The position numbers and the translations under genes were made by a program. The notes beneath the pieces are model-generated. The model was not told where the DNA came from, did no database searches, and worked only from the letters and a program-made list of their open reading frames with translations. From Natrinema altunense (GTDB lineage: Archaea; Halobacteriota; Halobacteria; Halobacteriales; Natrialbaceae), in the NCBI RefSeq assembly GCF_000731985.1, contig NZ_JNCS01000011.1, forward strand, positions 62,001-126,000: 64,000 nucleotides of DNA. Direction: 5' to 3'. Shown here in pieces: positions 62,448-64,000 of this stretch. Position 1 is the first letter of the stretch. The number at the start of each line of letters is the position of its first letter.

Positions 62448-63561
62448 AAACGGAGAGGTTCGCAGGTTCGTCGTCACGGTGGACGATGACCTGCGTTTCG
62501 GGCTGTGCCAGTACAGCCCCCGCCTCGGACAGCGGTTTCGAGAACTTGCCCAAGGCTCGTTTGCCGATATTCAGCGCACCATTCTTGTCGGCGTTGTCGT
62601 CCAGCCCACATTCGGGACACTCGAAGCGTCCCTGCGTCTCACGGACGCTCTCGCAGGCGCACCGATTGCACGTCTTCGACGTGTCGTATTCATCGACCAA
62701 TTGCACGTCGATACCCGCGTCGTGGGCTTTGTATTCGATGTAGTTGAGCAGGCGGGCGAACGGCATCTTGTGGGTCTTGTCGTTGACGTACCGCCCCTTG
62801 TCGTTGTCCTTACGAATCCTGCCGAGGTCGCCCACGACGATGACCGCGTTCCGTTCTTCAGCGTCTTCCACGATTTGGCGAGCAATCTTGTGGAGACGGC
62901 CGTCCACCTTCCGTGCCTCGGCGTCACCGATACGCTCGACCACTTGCTGTCCCTGTCGGGGTTTCGCCTTCCCGATGGACTTCCGCAGTTGCTTGTAGTG
63001 TTCACGGATACGGCGGACTTCCTCGCCGTAGAAGGTGGTTTTGCGGTCGGTGAGAAACGCGCTGGTAGCGACCCATCGTGCGCCCATGTCGATAGCCAGC
63101 ACGTCGTCGTACTCGTCTTGAACGGTCACAGACCGCTTGACGACGAGATGCACGTACCAGTCACCGTCACGGCGCACTAACTCACTATCTCGAATATCGC
63201 CCTCACGGACGAGTTGTTCGTCCTTGTACGGGACGTGGGCAGGACACCAAATAGAGTTGCCCCGTCCCTGCTCGGGGTCGTAGACGGGGACTTTCACCCA
63301 CCACGACGAGAGAACGGTGTCTTCGTCGTGAGACACGTTGAACACGTCGTTGCGGAGGACGACGGGTTGTTCGGTGTCGGGGTTCGGGTCTTTCTGTCGC
63401 TGGACTTTCGACGCCTGCTGGTCTGTCGCGGAGTAGAGGTCGGCGTCTCCGCCGTGAACCGCCGTCTGGAACGCCTCGTGCTCGCGGGCGAGCAGGTCGG
63501 TTTTCCTGTTGGTCAGCGAGTGGAGTTTGACTCGCACCGTGGTCGAGACGTTCCGTTGCAT
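62407..63561 (-). CDS. tnpB: TnpB RNA-guided nuclease (IS605 OrfB family)
   Basis: A 384-residue RuvC-type protein. The first catalytic residue is Asp158 in VLAIDMGARWV; the zinc ribbon is Cys298/Cys301 and Cys315/Cys318; the third catalytic residue is Asp325 in NADKNGALNI. The position of the canonical glutamate (the E of a VVxEDL motif) is occupied by Gly244 in IVVGDLGRI, whereas Glu291 in VDEYDTSKTC lies 47 residues on and may substitute. The frame is intact. tnpA is two bases upstream. Confidence 0.92.
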   Translation of the reverse strand: MQRNVSTTVRVKLHSLTNRKTDLLAREHEAFQTAVHGGDADLYSATDQQASKVQRQKDPNPDTEQPVVLRNDVFNVSHDEDTVLSSWWVKVPVYDPEQGRGNSIWCPAHVPYKDEQLVREGDIRDSELVRRDGDWYVHLVVKRSVTVQDEYDDVLAIDMGARWVATSAFLTDRKTTFYGEEVRRIREHYKQLRKSIGKAKPRQGQQVVERIGDAEARKVDGRLHKIARQIVEDAEERNAVIVVGDLGRIRKDNDKGRYVNDKTHKMPFARLLNYIEYKAHDAGIDVQLVDEYDTSKTCNRCACESVRETQGRFECPECGLDDNADKNGALNIGKRALGKFSKPLSEAGAVLAQPETQVIVHRDDEPANLSVSVGSTPSGGTPRL

Positions 63562-63563
63562 GA

Positions 63564-63953
63564 CTATTCACCTGCTTGGGCATCGATGTACTCCTCGATG
63601 ACTTCGCTGGACACGTCGCCCGCGCTTGAGACGAAGTACGAGCGCGTCCACAGCGACGGCAAGCTGAAATCGAACTCGTCCCGAAGTCGGCGCGACGAGT
63701 AGCCCTTGACCTGTTGCATGATTTTGTTCGGGGCGAGCGTCGGGTCGCCCGTGATGAACAGGTGTACGTGGTCGGGGCGAATCGCCAACTCCAGTATCTC
63801 CAAGTCGAGTTCGTCGGCTTTCTCCCCGATGAGTGCTTTGAGACGGTCGCGCACCTCGCCCGTTAGTACCGATTTGCGGTACTTTGGACACCAGATGAAG
63901 TGGTACTGGAGTTTGTGGACGTTGGTACGTTCCCTGTCGAACCCACGAGGCAT
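63564..63953 (-). CDS. tnpA: IS200/IS605-family TnpA (Y1 transposase)
   Basis: A 129-residue HUH single-strand transposase. The metal-binding pair is His62-Val-His64 in RPDHVHLFI, and the catalytic tyrosine is Tyr122 in VIEEYIDAQ. It works as a dimer that cuts and rejoins the element's ends as single-stranded DNA. I chose ATG 63953 (MPRGFDRERTNVHKLQYHFIW); the ATG at 63977 would add eight residues. The left-end hairpin lies just upstream. Confidence 0.93.
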   Translation of the reverse strand: MPRGFDRERTNVHKLQYHFIWCPKYRKSVLTGEVRDRLKALIGEKADELDLEILELAIRPDHVHLFITGDPTLAPNKIMQQVKGYSSRRLRDEFDFSLPSLWTRSYFVSSAGDVSSEVIEEYIDAQAGE

Positions 63954-63966
63954 CGTCAGTATATAG

Positions 63967-63988
63967 AACATCCTCACCTAAAGATGTT
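63967..63988 (-). repeat. Left-end hairpin of the IS200/IS605 element
   Basis: AACATC and GATGTT arms around ten bases lie just before tnpA. Such imperfect subterminal hairpins are where TnpA binds and cuts. Confidence 0.6.
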
Positions 63989-64000
63989 ACGCAAGCATCC

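Larger units (their letters stand above)
62391..64000 (-). mobile_element. IS200/IS605-family insertion sequence
   Basis: An element with tnpA and tnpB in the same orientation and subterminal hairpins rather than inverted repeats. The right end lies near 62391-62400 and the left-end hairpin at 63967-63988; the exact left boundary may lie beyond the window edge. It is inserted just downstream of the aldehyde dehydrogenase gene. Confidence 0.85.

Noticed and set aside
1-64000. CRISPR arrays, cas genes or a recognisable defence island
   Set aside because: No regularly spaced direct repeats and no Cas, restriction-modification or toxin-antitoxin proteins were recognised. The only RNA-guided candidate is TnpB.

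Overview
The window is chromosomal DNA from a halophilic archaeon (class Halobacteria). The evidence is the high G+C coding sequence, strongly acidic proteins, archaeal basal factors (TFB, MCM, split RNA polymerase subunits B''/B'/A'/A'', ribosomal protein L10e), a bacterioopsin-activator-type regulator, a Tat-exported lipoprotein and many leaderless genes with a TATA element 25-30 bases before the start codon. The order Natrialbales is a plausible guess, not something proven here.

Bases 1-10,800: a membrane-anchored winged-helix protein is followed by a complete arginine pathway. argG-argH form one transcript. A second, tightly coupled operon encodes the LysW-carrier route from glutamate to citrulline (lysW-argX-argC-argB-argD-argE-[19-aa ORF]-argF). 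The 54-codon carrier gene lysW is easily missed.

Bases 10,800-24,600: a membrane protein, threonine synthase, a TFB, the replicative helicase MCM interrupted at its Walker A motif by a 472-residue intein (homing endonuclease plus a helix-turn-helix), an isoprenylcysteine-methyltransferase-like protein, a tRNA-Pro beside a highly structured intergenic region, a BofA-like protein, a Ski2-type helicase and a chemotaxis transducer.

Bases 24,600-37,000: a siderophore/iron ABC transporter with two matching DtxR/Idr-type operators, a cupin, CspA, an Lrp/AsnC regulator, then dabB-dabA (an energy-coupled inorganic-carbon accumulation complex) convergent with a beta-carbonic anhydrase. An MDR-family reductase, an alpha/beta hydrolase and a 3'-end relic of a second MDR gene follow.

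Bases 37,000-51,300: an ABC-2 exporter, a CBS-domain site-2 protease, a small winged-helix regulator, L10e, a RimK-like ligase, Hsp20, type II GAPDH, an M29-like aminopeptidase, a LURP-one protein, a zinc protein, two pcm paralogues and a receiver/GAF/Bat/HTH regulator.

Bases 51,300-64,000: two tRNA-Asp genes plus a broken third copy, the rpoH-B''-B'-A'-A''-nusA operon, an aldehyde dehydrogenase where ribosomal protein S12/S7 genes would usually follow, and an IS200/IS605 element (tnpA + tnpB) whose left end lies at or beyond the window edge.

No obviously novel multi-gene defence or biosynthetic system is present. The best second-look items are the TnpB with a displaced catalytic glutamate, the DAB/carbonic-anhydrase module in a haloarchaeon, the HTH-bearing MCM intein, the nested perfect inverted repeats just after cspA and rpl10e, the structured block next to tRNA-Pro, and the micro-ORF bridging argE and argF.
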